From assembly GCF_016599715.1 (NCBI RefSeq), contig NZ_CP067019.1:1240001-1304000 (forward strand): a stretch of DNA of 64,000 nt, read 5' to 3'. The DNA comes from Acinetobacter sp. CS-2. GTDB taxonomy: Bacteria; Pseudomonadota; Gammaproteobacteria; Pseudomonadales; Moraxellaceae. The notes below the pieces were generated by a model. It ran no database searches and was not told where the DNA came from. It saw only the letters and a program-made list of their open reading frames with translations. Shown in pieces: positions 28,997 to 38,292 of the stretch (positions are counted from its first letter, which is position 1; every line of letters starts with the position of its first letter). A program made the translations under genes and the position numbers.

Positions 28997-30163
28997 TTAC
29001 AGTCCGGCAGAGGCTTTAAGCGCTTCGACTTTATCGGTTTTTTCCCAGGTAAATGCAGTATCTGAACCTTGACGGCCAAAGTGACCATAAGCAGCAGTTT
29101 GCTTGTACATCGGTTGAATCAGGTCTAACATGCGGGTAATACCATATGGGCGCAAGTCAAAGTGTTCACGAACCAATTGAATAATGAATTCTTCAGGCAC
29201 TTTTGCAGTATTAAATGTATTGATTGAAATTGAAGTTGGCTCAGCAACACCAATCGCATAAGACACCTGAATTTCACACTTGTCAGCCAGGCCAGCTGCA
29301 ACGATGTTTTTCGCAACATAACGACCTGCATAAGCAGCAGAACGGTCAACTTTAGATGGGTCTTTACCAGAGAAAGCACCACCACCATGACGTGCCATAC
29401 CGCCGTAAGTATCGACAATAATTTTACGGCCAGTCAGACCACAGTCACCTACAGGACCACCAATCACAAACATACCGGTAGGGTTGATGTGGAATTTGGT
29501 GTCTGCATGGAACATTTCTGCAGGAATGATTTTCTTCACGATTTCTTCAATCACAGCTTCTTTCAAGTTGGCTTGTGAAATTTCAGGATCGTGTTGGGTA
29601 GAAAGTACCACAGCATCCAGACGGACAGGCATGCCATTTTCATAGGCAAAAGTGACCTGACTTTTCGCATCTGGACGTAACCATGGTAACGAGCCATTAC
29701 GACGTAGCTCAGCCTGTTTTTCCATCAAGCGGTGTGCATATGAAATTGGAGCTGGCATTAACACGTCAGTTTCACGGCTGGCATAACCAAACATCAAGCC
29801 CTGGTCACCGGCGCCCTGATCTTCAGGTTTTTGGCGGTCTACACCCTGAGCAATTTCAGGAGATTGCTTACCAATCATGTTGATCACGGCACAGGTTGAA
29901 CCGTCGAAACCGAGGTCAGAGTGGTGGTAACCAATACCATTTACGGTTTGACGTACGATTGCTTCAAAGTCAACATTTGCAGTTGTTGTGATTTCACCGG
30001 CAAGTACTACCGCACCCGTTTTTACAAGCGTTTCACAAGCAACCCGTGCATAAGGGTCTTCTTTTAAGATTGCATCCAAAATAGCGTCACTGATTTGGTC
30101 AGCCATTTTATCCGGATGGCCTTCGCTTACAGATTCCGAGGTAAATACAGCGTACTCGCGCAT
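28997..30163 (-). CDS. metK: S-adenosylmethionine synthetase
   Basis: MetK makes SAM from methionine and ATP. The product is 388 residues from the ATG at 30163 ([19 protein letters not shown]). Motifs include the ATP-binding [12 protein letters not shown] and the P-loop-like [19 protein letters not shown]. An ATG four codons upstream is less likely by comparison with relatives. TAGGA lies just before the start. It acts downstream of the methionine import genes in the same window but is not adjacent to them. Confidence 0.97.
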   Translation of the reverse strand: MREYAVFTSESVSEGHPDKMADQISDAILDAILKEDPYARVACETLVKTGAVVLAGEITTTANVDFEAIVRQTVNGIGYHHSDLGFDGSTCAVINMIGKQSPEIAQGVDRQKPEDQGAGDQGLMFGYASRETDVLMPAPISYAHRLMEKQAELRRNGSLPWLRPDAKSQVTFAYENGMPVRLDAVVLSTQHDPEISQANLKEAVIEEIVKKIIPAEMFHADTKFHINPTGMFVIGGPVGDCGLTGRKIIVDTYGGMARHGGGAFSGKDPSKVDRSAAYAGRYVAKNIVAAGLADKCEIQVSYAIGVAEPTSISINTFNTAKVPEEFIIQLVREHFDLRPYGITRMLDLIQPMYKQTAAYGHFGRQGSDTAFTWEKTDKVEALKASAGL

Positions 30164-30637
30164 AAGTCCTATCACAGTTAATTCAAAAGACGCAATATGT
30201 TACATCGAGTTGGACTTTTGGGCCAGTTCTAGACGATAAAAATGGATGAATTTATTTCAATTCAATGACTTTTTAATTGATATGGGCATCTAAAAAACTG
30301 ATAAGTCGTTAAAAATGAGCCTGAAACAGTAATTTTGCTTATAACAAAAATTTGCTTAAGCAAATATTTAATCCTTGCTTCAAAAGCATTTCTGTTTAAT
30401 CAAAAACGATTATAAATATATTTAATGGTTTAAAAATTTATATATATTATTGTTATATATTAACTTCGACAAAAAATCATTTTGAAAAAAGCCTGAGGGG
30501 ATGAAACTTCATAAAAGTGAAGCGATAAAGTTAAGAGGAATTAAATTTTTCAGTTAGTTTTGTTTAAAGTGAATCAAATTCATTTTTGAGACTTGTGAAT
30601 GTTTATTCATCAATTGGGTAAGGCCAAAAAAATTTAA
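30164..30637. other. AT-rich region upstream of metK
   Basis: About 470 bases up to the IS1595-type element. It should hold the metK promoter. I see no SAM riboswitch and no supported gene. Confidence 0.4.
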
Positions 30638-31348
30638 GGGGCTGTAGTAGATTAGCTTTGTGATAATCTATTTTTATGAAGATAACTCGATGTAAATTAA
30701 ATAAAAAAAACTCAAAAAAACTACTAGAGTTTTTTGTCGCTGAAGTTACAGCTCGAACTGCTGCCGATTTGCTTGGTATACAATCCAATTCTGCAGCACT
30801 ATTCTACAAGAAGATTCGCGAAGTCGTTATGTATCATCTTGACCAAGATGCCTTAGAAGTTTTTCAAGGGCATATTGAATTAGATGAGAGTTATTTTGGT
30901 GGAGTTCGCAAAGGAAAGCGTGGAAGAGGTGCAGCTGGCAAAGTGATTGTCTTTGGATTACTTAAACGTAATGGTAAAGTTTATACGATCATCGTTCCTG
31001 ATACCAAATCAAGCACATTAATGCCTGTAATATCTAAGAAAATCAATCCAGACAGCATAGTTTATACAGATCATTGGCATAGTTATAATGCTTTGGATAT
31101 CGATGGCTTTAGCCATCATCGCATCAATCATTCAAGCCATTTTGCTGATGGTCAAAATCATATCAATGGCATCGAAAACTTCTGGAATCAGGCTAAAAGA
31201 TTACTTAGAAAATACAATGGTATTGACCGAAATGCCTTTCCATTGTTTATTAAAGAATGTGAATTTAGGTTTAACTATGGCAGTCCAAAACAACAACTTA
31301 AAACACTATTAAATTGGACAGAAATTTAATCTTATCTACTACAGCCCC
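30638..31348 (+). mobile_element. IS1595-family (IS1016-type) insertion sequence, 711 bp, intact
   Basis: The ends are inverted repeats starting GGGGCTGTAGTAGAT, with 17 of the first 18 bases shared. They are flanked by a perfect 8-bp direct repeat AAATTTAA (30630-30637 and 31349-31356), the expected target duplication. One uninterrupted transposase gene lies inside. Intact ends, gene and duplication point to a recent insertion, in intergenic DNA between metK and tkt. Confidence 0.93.
30676..31329 (+). CDS. IS1595-family transposase
   Basis: A 217-residue DDE-type transposase of the ISXO2-like/IS1595 group. Catalytic residues lie in ELDESYFGGVRKGKRGRG (first Asp), VYTDHWHSYN (second Asp) and HINGIENFWNQAKRLL (the family's His-x-x-x-Glu variant of the last acidic site). 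The N-terminal HTH is short, with no separate zinc ribbon, as in the IS1016 subgroup. The frame is complete, so the element is probably active. Confidence 0.92.
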   Translation: MKITRCKLNKKNSKKLLEFFVAEVTARTAADLLGIQSNSAALFYKKIREVVMYHLDQDALEVFQGHIELDESYFGGVRKGKRGRGAAGKVIVFGLLKRNGKVYTIIVPDTKSSTLMPVISKKINPDSIVYTDHWHSYNALDIDGFSHHRINHSSHFADGQNHINGIENFWNQAKRLLRKYNGIDRNAFPLFIKECEFRFNYGSPKQQLKTLLNWTEI

Positions 31349-31796
31349 AAATTTAATTTACCCTGCAATTCTGTAGTGGGCATTTATCAAAGAATAAGCA
31401 ATAAAATGATTCTGTATATTCTGTACATGAGGAAAAGCTTTAAAGCCTATATTCAATAACAAAGTAGAGGTTTTTCATCATTGTTGGATCTTCTTGATTT
31501 TTCCCACATGAAGAAATAAAAGAACTGGTGAAAAAACATTCTCATGCAATTAATAATCGTTAAAATGTCATCTATAAATTTTAGATTAAATAAGCCAAGG
31601 TATTTACTCATGCGCTAAGTCGCTGCAAATGATGTGAAATTGAGCTTTGCCTGCATTAAAATATGTCCAGTGGTGAATAAATGCCGAAATGTTAGCTATT
31701 AGACTTTACCCCTTGCTGTTTTTTTAAGACAATATAGCCAGCTTTGAATTTTCCTATTCATCATATTCTTTAAACGATTTAGTTGGACTCTGACCT
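31349..31796. other. Intergenic region upstream of tkt
   Basis: About 450 bases with no supported gene. It presumably holds the tkt promoter. The first 8 bases are the right target duplication of the IS. Confidence 0.35.
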
Positions 31797-33785
31797 ATGA
31801 CAACCCCGCTTAACGAACGTCGTATTGCAAACGCAATTCGTGTATTGGCAATGGATGCTGTGCAAAAAGCAAATTCAGGACATCCAGGTGCTCCGATGGG
31901 GATGGCAGACATCGCTGATGTCGTTTGGCGCGAATTTTTAAATCACAATCCGCAAAACCCGCAATGGGCCAACCGTGACCGTTTTGTATTGTCTAACGGC
32001 CATGGCTCTATGTTGCAATATGCACTATTGCATTTGACCGGTTATGATCTTTCTATTGAAGATTTAAAATCTTTCCGCCAGTTACATTCTAAAACCCCAG
32101 GTCACCCTGAATTAGGTTATGCACCAGGGATTGAAACCACGACTGGTCCATTAGGTCAGGGTATTGCCAATGCGGTTGGTTTTGCGCTGGCTGAAAAAAC
32201 TTTGGCTGCTCAATTTAACAAAGATGACATCAAGGTTGTTGACCATTTCACTTACTGTTTCCTGGGTGATGGCTGCTTGATGGAAGGTGTTTCTCACGAA
32301 GCATGTTCACTGGCGGGTACTTTGGGTCTGGGTAAACTTGTCGTTTATTACGATGACAACGGCATTTCTATTGATGGTGAAGTAGAAGGCTGGTTCTCTG
32401 ACGATACAGAACAACGTTTCCACGCTTATGGTTGGCAAGTGATTAAAGTGGATGGTCACGATAGCGATGCGATCCGTCAAGCAACTGTTGCAGCAAAAGC
32501 TGAAACGGCTAAACCGACTTTAATTATCTGTAAAACAATTATTGGCCTGGGTTCACCAAACAAACAAGGTAAAGAAGATTGTCATGGTGCACCACTGGGT
32601 AATGACGAAATCGCCTTGACGCGTGAAGCTTTGGGTTGGACTGAAGGTCCATTCGAAATTCCTGCTGACGTTTATGCAGCTTGGGATGCCAAAGACAAAG
32701 GTGCTCAATCTGAATCCGCATGGAATGAAACTTTTGCTGCATATGCTGCAAAATACCCAACTGAAGCAGCTGAACTTAAACGTCGTTTAAGCGGTGAATT
32801 ACCGGCTGATTTTGTCGCTAAAGCAGATGCTTATATTGCTGAAGTGAATGCAAAAGCAGAAACTATTGCGACTCGTAAAGCCAGTCAAAATGCACTTCAG
32901 GCACTTGTACCATTATTACCAGAAGTTCTGGGCGGTTCTGCTGACTTGGCAGGTTCAAACCTGACCTTGTGGAAAGGTGCGCAAGGCGTACAAGACAATC
33001 CGGCGGGTAACTATGTTCACTACGGTGTACGTGAATTTGGTATGACTGCAATTGCCAATGGTGTAGCACTTCACGGTGGTTTCATCCCTTACGTTGCAAC
33101 ATTCCTAATGTTCATGGAATACGCGCGTAATGCAGTACGTATGTCTGCATTGATGAAACAGCGTGTGATTCATGTCTATACCCATGACTCAATCGGTCTG
33201 GGTGAAGATGGTCCTACGCATCAACCGGTAGAACAGATTGCCTCTTTACGTGGTACACCAAACTTAAATACCTGGCGTCCATGTGACACTGTAGAAGCTT
33301 CTATTTCATGGAAATCTGCATTGTTACGTAGTGAAGGTCCTACAGCGTTAATTTTCTCTCGTCAAAACCTGCCTTTCCAGACCCGTACTCAAGCACAAAT
33401 TGAGAATGTTGCTAAAGGCGGTTATGTGCTGGCTGAAGAAAAAGGCGAATTAAAAGCGATTATTATTGCGACTGGTTCTGAAGTTTCATTGGCGATGGAA
33501 GCATATGCACAGCTTGATGGGGTACGTGTAGTGTCTATGCCATGTGCTGAAGAGTTCGTGAAACAGGATGCTGCTTACCGTGAAGCGGTTCTTCCATCTC
33601 ATATTCGTGCGCGTGTCGCAGTTGAAGCTGCGCATGTAGATTACTGGTGGAAATTCGTGGGTCTAGATGGTCGCGTGATCGGTATGACCACTTATGGCGA
33701 ATCTGCGCCTGCAAAAGATTTGTTCCAATACTTCGGTATTACCACTGAAGCGGTTGTTGCAGCAGTAAAAGACATTACCGCTTAA
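31797..33785 (+). CDS. tkt: Transketolase
   Basis: A 662-residue thiamine diphosphate enzyme of the pentose phosphate pathway that moves two-carbon units between sugar phosphates. It has [19 protein letters not shown], the ThDP/Mg motif [13 protein letters not shown] with a downstream Asn (DDNGISIDG), and [17 protein letters not shown] in the Pyr domain. Length and domain order are normal. A terminator follows 20 bases on. Confidence 0.97.
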   Translation: MTTPLNERRIANAIRVLAMDAVQKANSGHPGAPMGMADIADVVWREFLNHNPQNPQWANRDRFVLSNGHGSMLQYALLHLTGYDLSIEDLKSFRQLHSKTPGHPELGYAPGIETTTGPLGQGIANAVGFALAEKTLAAQFNKDDIKVVDHFTYCFLGDGCLMEGVSHEACSLAGTLGLGKLVVYYDDNGISIDGEVEGWFSDDTEQRFHAYGWQVIKVDGHDSDAIRQATVAAKAETAKPTLIICKTIIGLGSPNKQGKEDCHGAPLGNDEIALTREALGWTEGPFEIPADVYAAWDAKDKGAQSESAWNETFAAYAAKYPTEAAELKRRLSGELPADFVAKADAYIAEVNAKAETIATRKASQNALQALVPLLPEVLGGSADLAGSNLTLWKGAQGVQDNPAGNYVHYGVREFGMTAIANGVALHGGFIPYVATFLMFMEYARNAVRMSALMKQRVIHVYTHDSIGLGEDGPTHQPVEQIASLRGTPNLNTWRPCDTVEASISWKSALLRSEGPTALIFSRQNLPFQTRTQAQIENVAKGGYVLAEEKGELKAIIIATGSEVSLAMEAYAQLDGVRVVSMPCAEEFVKQDAAYREAVLPSHIRARVAVEAAHVDYWWKFVGLDGRVIGMTTYGESAPAKDLFQYFGITTEAVVAAVKDITA

Positions 33786-33805
33786 TCAATTCGATTAGTA
33801 GGTTA

Positions 33806-33836
33806 AAAAGACGCCCCAGTAAAAGGGGCGTTTTTC
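33806..33836 (+). terminator. Intrinsic terminator after tkt
   Basis: ACGCCCC, loop AGTAAA, GGGGCGT, then T residues. Confidence 0.88.
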
Positions 33837-33945
33837 ATTGAAGAAATAACGATTTGTAACGAATGATTTAAACGTCTAGGTTTAAAATTAATTCATTCAT
33901 ACAGTATTCAGCCCGGAGTGCATGATTGCCCCAAGTGAGGAAAAT

Positions 33946-34161
33946 ATGAGCCTTTATGATCAGATTAATGATGAAATTGTCCTGATGGATGCTGGTGAAC
34001 AGAAATGGATTGGTGCAGACCTCGAACTTGATGCCATGGTTGCTGTGGAACTCATGCTGCAAGACTTGCAGGAAGACAAGGTGATCAAGATCCGCCGTAA
34101 GAATCATGAAAAGCATAGCGGTTTAAAGCAAATCGACCGTATTTTGGTTGAAAAGTTATAA
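33946..34161 (+). CDS. Conserved-looking 71-residue hypothetical protein
   Basis: A small acidic-then-basic soluble protein (MSLYDQINDEIVLMDAGEQK to the C-terminal IDRILVEKL). The ATG at 33946 has GAGG 7 bases upstream; a longer frame from 33922 is less likely. It is a single gene bounded by terminators. I do not recognise it. Confidence 0.6.
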   Translation: MSLYDQINDEIVLMDAGEQKWIGADLELDAMVAVELMLQDLQEDKVIKIRRKNHEKHSGLKQIDRILVEKL

Positions 34162-34177
34162 AGATGAAACATCTTGA

Positions 34178-34201
34178 ACAAGCCCCAATGGGGGCTTTTA
34201 T
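34178..34201 (+). terminator. Intrinsic terminator
   Basis: AAGCCCC, loop AAT, GGGGCTT, then T-rich sequence after the 71-residue protein gene. Confidence 0.75.
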
Positions 34202-34202
34202 T

Positions 34203-34531
34203 ATTTTGGACATTTAAAAATGTGAACAGTTACGAATAGACGGGCTGTACTTTTCATTACTTGATCATGATTTTTATAAACTGTATATTTTTGTATTAAA
34301 TATTTAATAAAAACAAGACAGAAGCAACAAAGCCATAAAATTGCAGATCAGGGTTTAAAATAATTTATGATGATGATCAATATATTAAGATGAGGTGACT
34401 ACATCATTTCATTTATGGAGCTAGATAACGGGTAATTGTTCTATTCTTGCAACATATCGTTTTATCTATATCGGTGAATTAAGATAAGAAAGGTATAGAC
34501 TAATAACCATTCTAAAGCGAGATAACGACAC
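34203..34531. other. AT-rich region upstream of yceI
   Basis: About 330 bases with no supported gene. It probably contains the yceI promoter; no specific site was recognised. Confidence 0.35.
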
Positions 34532-35110
34532 ATGAATTTCAAAGCAATAACTTTAGGTTTGGCGGTTGCATCGGTAGCAACATTGTCTTTGGCAAAACCT
34601 GTGACTTACCAAATTGATCCAACCCATACAGCGACTGTATTTACCTGGAACCATTTTGGTTTTTCTACCCCATCTGCAAACTTTAGTGATATTCAAGGTA
34701 CCATTAACGTAGATAATGCAAAACCTGCAAATTCATCTGTGAATGTGACTATTCCTTTATCGAGTTTAAATACCAATGTAAAAGCATTGGATGAGCATTT
34801 AAAAACAGCAGATTTTTTTGATGCAGCCAAATATCCTAACATCACTTTTAAAAGTACCAAGGTTCAAGCTTTAGGTAAAAACAAATACAAAATCACGGGT
34901 AACCTGACCGTGAAAGATGTAACTAAGCCGGTAGTTTTGGATGCAGTGTTAAATAAGCAGGGTGTACATCCAATGACTAAAGCAGAGGCTATTGGTTTCA
35001 ATGCAACGACTTCATTCAACCGGTCAGCATTTGGCGTAGGGGCTTATGTACCAAATGTGGGTGATAAAATCACGGTAAACATTACCACTGAAGCATCAGT
35101 AGCAAAGTAA
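34532..35110 (+). CDS. yceI: YceI-family periplasmic lipocalin-like protein
   Basis: A 192-residue secreted protein. The signal peptide (ITLGLAVASVATLSLA) has likely cleavage before KPVTYQIDP. The mature part has YceI landmarks YQIDPTHTATVFTWNHFGFS, LDEHLKTADFFDAAKYPNIT and GFNATTSFNRSAFGV. Family members bind long isoprenoids such as polyprenyl pyrophosphate or ubiquinone precursors. The gene and its terminator are intact beside the prophage end. Confidence 0.92.
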   Translation: MNFKAITLGLAVASVATLSLAKPVTYQIDPTHTATVFTWNHFGFSTPSANFSDIQGTINVDNAKPANSSVNVTIPLSSLNTNVKALDEHLKTADFFDAAKYPNITFKSTKVQALGKNKYKITGNLTVKDVTKPVVLDAVLNKQGVHPMTKAEAIGFNATTSFNRSAFGVGAYVPNVGDKITVNITTEASVAK

Positions 35111-35139
35111 TATATTAAATTACAATTACTTAACAGGAT

Positions 35140-35166
35140 TAGCCACTTTCTATAGGTGGCTTTTCT
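35140..35166 (+). terminator. Intrinsic terminator after yceI
   Basis: AGCCAC, loop TTTCTATAG, GTGGCT, then TTTTCTATTTT. It marks the end of the host unit before the prophage. Confidence 0.75.
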
Positions 35167-35260
35167 ATTTTAAAAATTCACAAAATAGGATTAATTGTCA
35201 CAGTTTTTACAGCATAATTGGTATTATTGTTAGCAATCTACACCAAATCTGCACCAAGAA
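35167..35260. other. Probable prophage left end (attL region)
   Basis: The phage-host junction should lie between the yceI terminator and the integrase start. The stretch contains an ATTGTTAGCAAT palindrome and two CACCAA repeats just before the integrase. The core cannot be defined because the right end of the prophage is outside the window. Confidence 0.35.
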
Positions 35261-36280
35261 ATGAAGATACCAAAGCCCATCCAGCGAGGGTCGAGCTGGC
35301 GCATTACCGTGACTTATCAAAAGCAAAGGTACTCATGTACTCGTGATACCGCAAAAGAGTGTGAGGACTGGGCAGCAATAAAACTGCTTGAGCTTAAAAC
35401 TGGTCGAGCAAATGTCGAAAATGGAATTAAGCCGGCATTTCCATTTAAGCAACTTTGTGAAAAGTATTATTCCGAACATGGCAGCAAATTAAAGTCGGCA
35501 CACATTATTCGAAATAAGCTGGATAATTTGGAGCGCATCACTGGCGAACTAGCCACAAAATCTATTCATGACTTTCATCCGAATGATATTGTCAGGTGGA
35601 GAAATAAGCGTGTACTTGAGGTACAAAGCAGCACAGCATTACGCGAGTTCGCCATGTTTTCATCAATATTCAGTTATGCACAAAAAGAGCTATTCCTGAT
35701 TGAGAACAATGTCTGGAAAACAGTTGTAAAGCCATTCAAAGGAAAACCAAGGAATCAACGAGTATATCCTGAGAATGTAGAGCAGCTGCTGGATCGTCTG
35801 AAGTGGGACCAAAATACAAGACCAATCAAAGTTATTCACTATGTTGCATGGTCCATACTTTTTGCACTGGAAACAGCTATGCGAAAGGGCGAGATACTAG
35901 CAATGACCAGGGGGGATATTAGGGAAGGATTTATCCATTTACCCATGACTAAAAATGGCGAATCTCGAAACGTTCCGCTGTCTACTGAGGCAAAAAGACT
36001 TTTATCCTTAATACCGGAAGATCAGAAAATTATTGTGCCGGTAGGTGAGAAGTCATTTAGGCGGACGTTTTATCGTGTGCGTGGTGAGGTAGGTCTGGAT
36101 CATATCAACTTCCACGACACACGCCATGAAGCGATTACAAGAATGGTAAAGGTTCGCAAGTTGCCAGTGGAGATACTAGCGAAGATTACAGGCCATAAAA
36201 CAATTGGCATCCTGATTAATACTTACTATAACCCGGATGCACAAGACTTGGTGGAGATGTTCAATAACACCGAGAGTTAA
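35261..36280 (+). CDS. Tyrosine-type phage integrase
   Basis: A 339-residue tyrosine recombinase. The N-terminal part (TYQKQRYSCTRDTAKECEDW) resembles the arm-binding/AP2-like segment. The catalytic set is the Arg of ETAMRKGEI, His-x-x-Arg in HDTRHEAITR, the His of GHKTIGILINTYYNP and its Tyr. It should insert and, with an excisionase, excise the prophage. No clear ribosome site precedes the ATG. It points into the prophage and its 3' end overlaps the convergent HTH gene by 4 bases. Confidence 0.93.
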   Translation: MKIPKPIQRGSSWRITVTYQKQRYSCTRDTAKECEDWAAIKLLELKTGRANVENGIKPAFPFKQLCEKYYSEHGSKLKSAHIIRNKLDNLERITGELATKSIHDFHPNDIVRWRNKRVLEVQSSTALREFAMFSSIFSYAQKELFLIENNVWKTVVKPFKGKPRNQRVYPENVEQLLDRLKWDQNTRPIKVIHYVAWSILFALETAMRKGEILAMTRGDIREGFIHLPMTKNGESRNVPLSTEAKRLLSLIPEDQKIIVPVGEKSFRRTFYRVRGEVGLDHINFHDTRHEAITRMVKVRKLPVEILAKITGHKTIGILINTYYNPDAQDLVEMFNNTES

Positions 36281-36561
36281 TTAACTCTCGGTCTGCCTTT
36301 TCTTACTTTTTGGGTGAGCAGGGTATGGGCAAGTTTTGGATTGTAGAGTGACTTGCCTTCAGTACCTTGATTAATGCTGATCAGCCTGTCACGGATAGTG
36401 TTCACACTAAGGTTATAAATTCTTGCCAAGTGTGCAGCTGTCACCAGTTGCACATCAACTTCTTTCAATTCCTTAACAATCCCACCACCAATGTTTTGAC
36501 CAAGCATAATTGATGGCGGTGTATCAGACTCAAGAATAACAGCGTATTTAAATGCACCCAT
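36277..36561 (-). CDS. Small HTH protein at the integrase end, possible excisionase
   Basis: A 94-residue protein with a helix-turn-helix-like stretch (VTAAHLARIYNLSVNTIRDR) and a basic C-terminus (TQKVRKGRPRVN). It is the last gene of the leftward early operon and faces the integrase, where excisionases often lie. That role is inference. The ATG at 36561 overlaps the upstream stop (TGATG) with GGAGG upstream. Confidence 0.6.
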   Translation of the reverse strand: MGAFKYAVILESDTPPSIMLGQNIGGGIVKELKEVDVQLVTAAHLARIYNLSVNTIRDRLISINQGTEGKSLYNPKLAHTLLTQKVRKGRPRVN

Positions 36562-36896
36562 CAACCCACCTCCAATCTTTTACCTGCTTTGATTTCCGAA
36601 TCCGTGGCATGAGAAAACCATTTTTTGGGATAACAATAGACTTTACCTTTTTTGCACTTCACAACAATATTTTTCCCTATTGTTGTTTCGTATTTAAAAA
36701 TCCTTGTTTCCTTAGCATTGCATCTTGAAACAACCAAATCGCCATCTTCAAAAATATTGTGCTGGCGGCGGTATTCAAGCATGTGTTCGCGCAATCCCTG
36801 AGCATTCATAATAAAATCAATGTTGGGTTGGTTTAAAATATCCTTGCACTTTTCATAACCGCCAAAATCGCTGATCACTCTTTCATAGAACTTCAT
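36561..36896 (-). CDS. Prophage early hypothetical protein
   Basis: A 111-residue protein with mixed alpha/beta character and a basic middle. It ends with SHATDSEIKAGKRL, a motif with a relative in the gene at 37099 (PATDEEIKTGSRI), so the two early proteins share a C-terminal module. GGGAGG precedes the ATG, which overlaps the upstream stop by 4 bases. Function unknown. Confidence 0.6.
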   Translation of the reverse strand: MKFYERVISDFGGYEKCKDILNQPNIDFIMNAQGLREHMLEYRRQHNIFEDGDLVVSRCNAKETRIFKYETTIGKNIVVKCKKGKVYCYPKKWFSHATDSEIKAGKRLEVG

Positions 36897-37102
36897 GGCA
36901 CCTCCCTTAAACTTTTCAAAACTTCAAAAGGCAACTTCACATCAACACTGGCTTCGTCATTTCGCATCCAAAAATCAACAGCGATATGATAAAGCGCAGA
37001 TACCTGCTCAGCCGTAAGCGTTTTGACTGTGCCAGTTTTACTAATTACATGCGGAGCCAAGTCTTCAGCAAAGTCTTTTGCGATTTCTAGAATCTCAGTC
37101 AT
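36893..37102 (-). CDS. Prophage early hypothetical protein, 69 residues
   Basis: A small acidic helical protein (MTEILEIAKDFAEDLAPHVI). AAGGA lies upstream of the ATG and both ends overlap neighbours by ATGA junctions, showing translational coupling. Not recognised. Confidence 0.55.
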   Translation of the reverse strand: MTEILEIAKDFAEDLAPHVISKTGTVKTLTAEQVSALYHIAVDFWMRNDEASVDVKLPFEVLKSLREVP

Positions 37103-37401
37103 TGTTTTAATCCTTGCTTAATGCGACTGCCGGTCTTAATTTCTTCATCGGTAGCGGGGTCTTTAAGTTGAATAATCACAGGACCGTCACGAAAGTCACT
37201 GGACACCATCTGTCCATCTAATTGCTTGCGTTCTCTCATTGTTAAATTGCGCCATTTCGCGATACACCAACTGCCTTTAAGAATCCCAATTGGCATATCC
37301 ATGCACATTGATCCATAGCTATAGCCATGATCTTGCAACCATTTTCTAGCAGCATTCACAGCACTAAAATCACCAGTTTGATTAAATTCGATTTCAGTCA
37401 T
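37099..37401 (-). CDS. Prophage early hypothetical protein, 100 residues
   Basis: A soluble protein with WCIAKWRNLTMRERKQLDGQ in the middle. The C-terminal PATDEEIKTGSRIKQGLKQ resembles the end of the 36561 protein. It begins MTEIEFNQTG and overlaps its neighbours at both ends. Function unknown. Confidence 0.6.
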   Translation of the reverse strand: MTEIEFNQTGDFSAVNAARKWLQDHGYSYGSMCMDMPIGILKGSWCIAKWRNLTMRERKQLDGQMVSSDFRDGPVIIQLKDPATDEEIKTGSRIKQGLKQ

Positions 37402-37587
37402 TGGCTGGCTCCAAATCAGGGTATTTGATTAAATCCATCAAGTACGCGTCAGTTTCACAGGTTGGACAACCATCGTGGATTTCACCTGTATCTTGATCAA
37501 CAAGGTTTTGCTCAAGATCATAATCACTTTCAAATCCAAGTCCGCAGTTGGTGCAACGAATTGTAATTTCAGTCATTGGCTGGCTCC
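37391..37587. repeat. 22-bp direct repeats bounding the 60-residue gene
   Basis: Identical 22-base copies at 37391-37412 and 37566-37587, exactly 175 bases apart. On the minus strand each encodes the last residues EPAND and stop of one gene and the first codons MTEI of the next. Recombination between them would remove the small zinc-ribbon gene cleanly. Confidence 0.8.
37394..37576 (-). CDS. Zinc-ribbon-like 60-residue prophage protein
   Basis: MTEITIRCTNCGLGFES followed later by CPTC gives two CxxC pairs, a likely zinc ribbon. The start at 37576 is internal to a longer open frame, but the upstream part is only a shadow of the DUF551 gene. The gene is bounded by a 22-bp direct repeat covering the end of one gene and the start of the next at both sides. 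Confidence 0.6.
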   Translation of the reverse strand: MTEITIRCTNCGLGFESDYDLEQNLVDQDTGEIHDGCPTCETDAYLMDLIKYPDLEPAND

Positions 37588-37922
37588 TGTGTTTCAACTG
37601 CCATCCAATGGGTAACTTCCACAGGTTCCTCATATTCATGCCCTGTGTCTGACTCAATATACCCTTGCAAAAATTCACCACCCTTAAACACACAATGCTT
37701 AATAGCATCAAAAGCAATTACATCTTGACCATCTATTGGTAGTTTATTCTCAACAGAAACCCATCCCGGCACCGCTTGGGCTTTGGCTGCTTTCCATCCA
37801 ACGTATGCGTAATCCCTGCGAGTTATCGCACCCTCATCGCCTTGGTTTGCTAAGTTATCAATGCCAAGGTATTCTTTTTTAAACCAAGCCTTAAAACACT
37901 TCTCTTTCTTTTCAATATCCAT
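37569..37922 (-). CDS. DUF551 domain-containing prophage protein
   Basis: A 117-residue protein. The C-terminal half carries the DUF551 pattern (GWVSVENKLPIDGQDVIAFD, then VTHWMAV). The N-terminal part includes AYVGWKAAKAQA, also common in this group. Widespread in phages; function unknown. The ATG at 37922 has AGGGTGA upstream. Confidence 0.75.
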   Translation of the reverse strand: MDIEKKEKCFKAWFKKEYLGIDNLANQGDEGAITRRDYAYVGWKAAKAQAVPGWVSVENKLPIDGQDVIAFDAIKHCVFKGGEFLQGYIESDTGHEYEEPVEVTHWMAVETQEPAND

Positions 37923-37926
37923 CACT

Positions 37927-38292
37927 TCACCCTAATACTTGAAAATTGTGGTGTTTTAAATTGATAGCTGTCATTTTTGTACAATGCTGACAGCGTGTTC
38001 TTGATCGCCTTTTAAGCTCTGCTTCATCCTCTTTTAGTCGTTCACGCTGCTCGTTTATGTCCTTTTGTATCCGAGCAAAATAACCAACTGAATCTTTAAT
38101 CCATAAAACTGGATTTACCTTTGCTCCGCATTTTTTGCACAATAACTCAAGAGACTTGGTATCGATTTCAACAATCATGTGCTGGCATTTTTTCGAGTTG
38201 ATTCGAGGAAATTCCAGAACATTGTTCTCAGTATCAATAACTGTATGTTCCTGGAAAGGGTATTTGTAGTTTGGCTTTACCGGCTCATCCAT
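37927..38292 (-). CDS. Prophage protein with two CxxC pairs and a coiled coil
   Basis: A 121-residue protein with CKKC and CQHC pairs about 45 residues apart and a charged helical stretch (IQKDINEQRERLKEDEAELK) between them. This reads as a zinc-clasped coiled coil. Unknown function. GAGG lies upstream, and the ATG shares a base with the upstream stop. Confidence 0.6.
   Translation of the reverse strand: MDEPVKPNYKYPFQEHTVIDTENNVLEFPRINSKKCQHMIVEIDTKSLELLCKKCGAKVNPVLWIKDSVGYFARIQKDINEQRERLKEDEAELKRRSRTRCQHCTKMTAINLKHHNFQVLG

Noticed and set aside
30164-30637. Possible SAM riboswitch before metK
   Set aside because: No conserved riboswitch core or paired helices were found; the region is simple AT-rich sequence.
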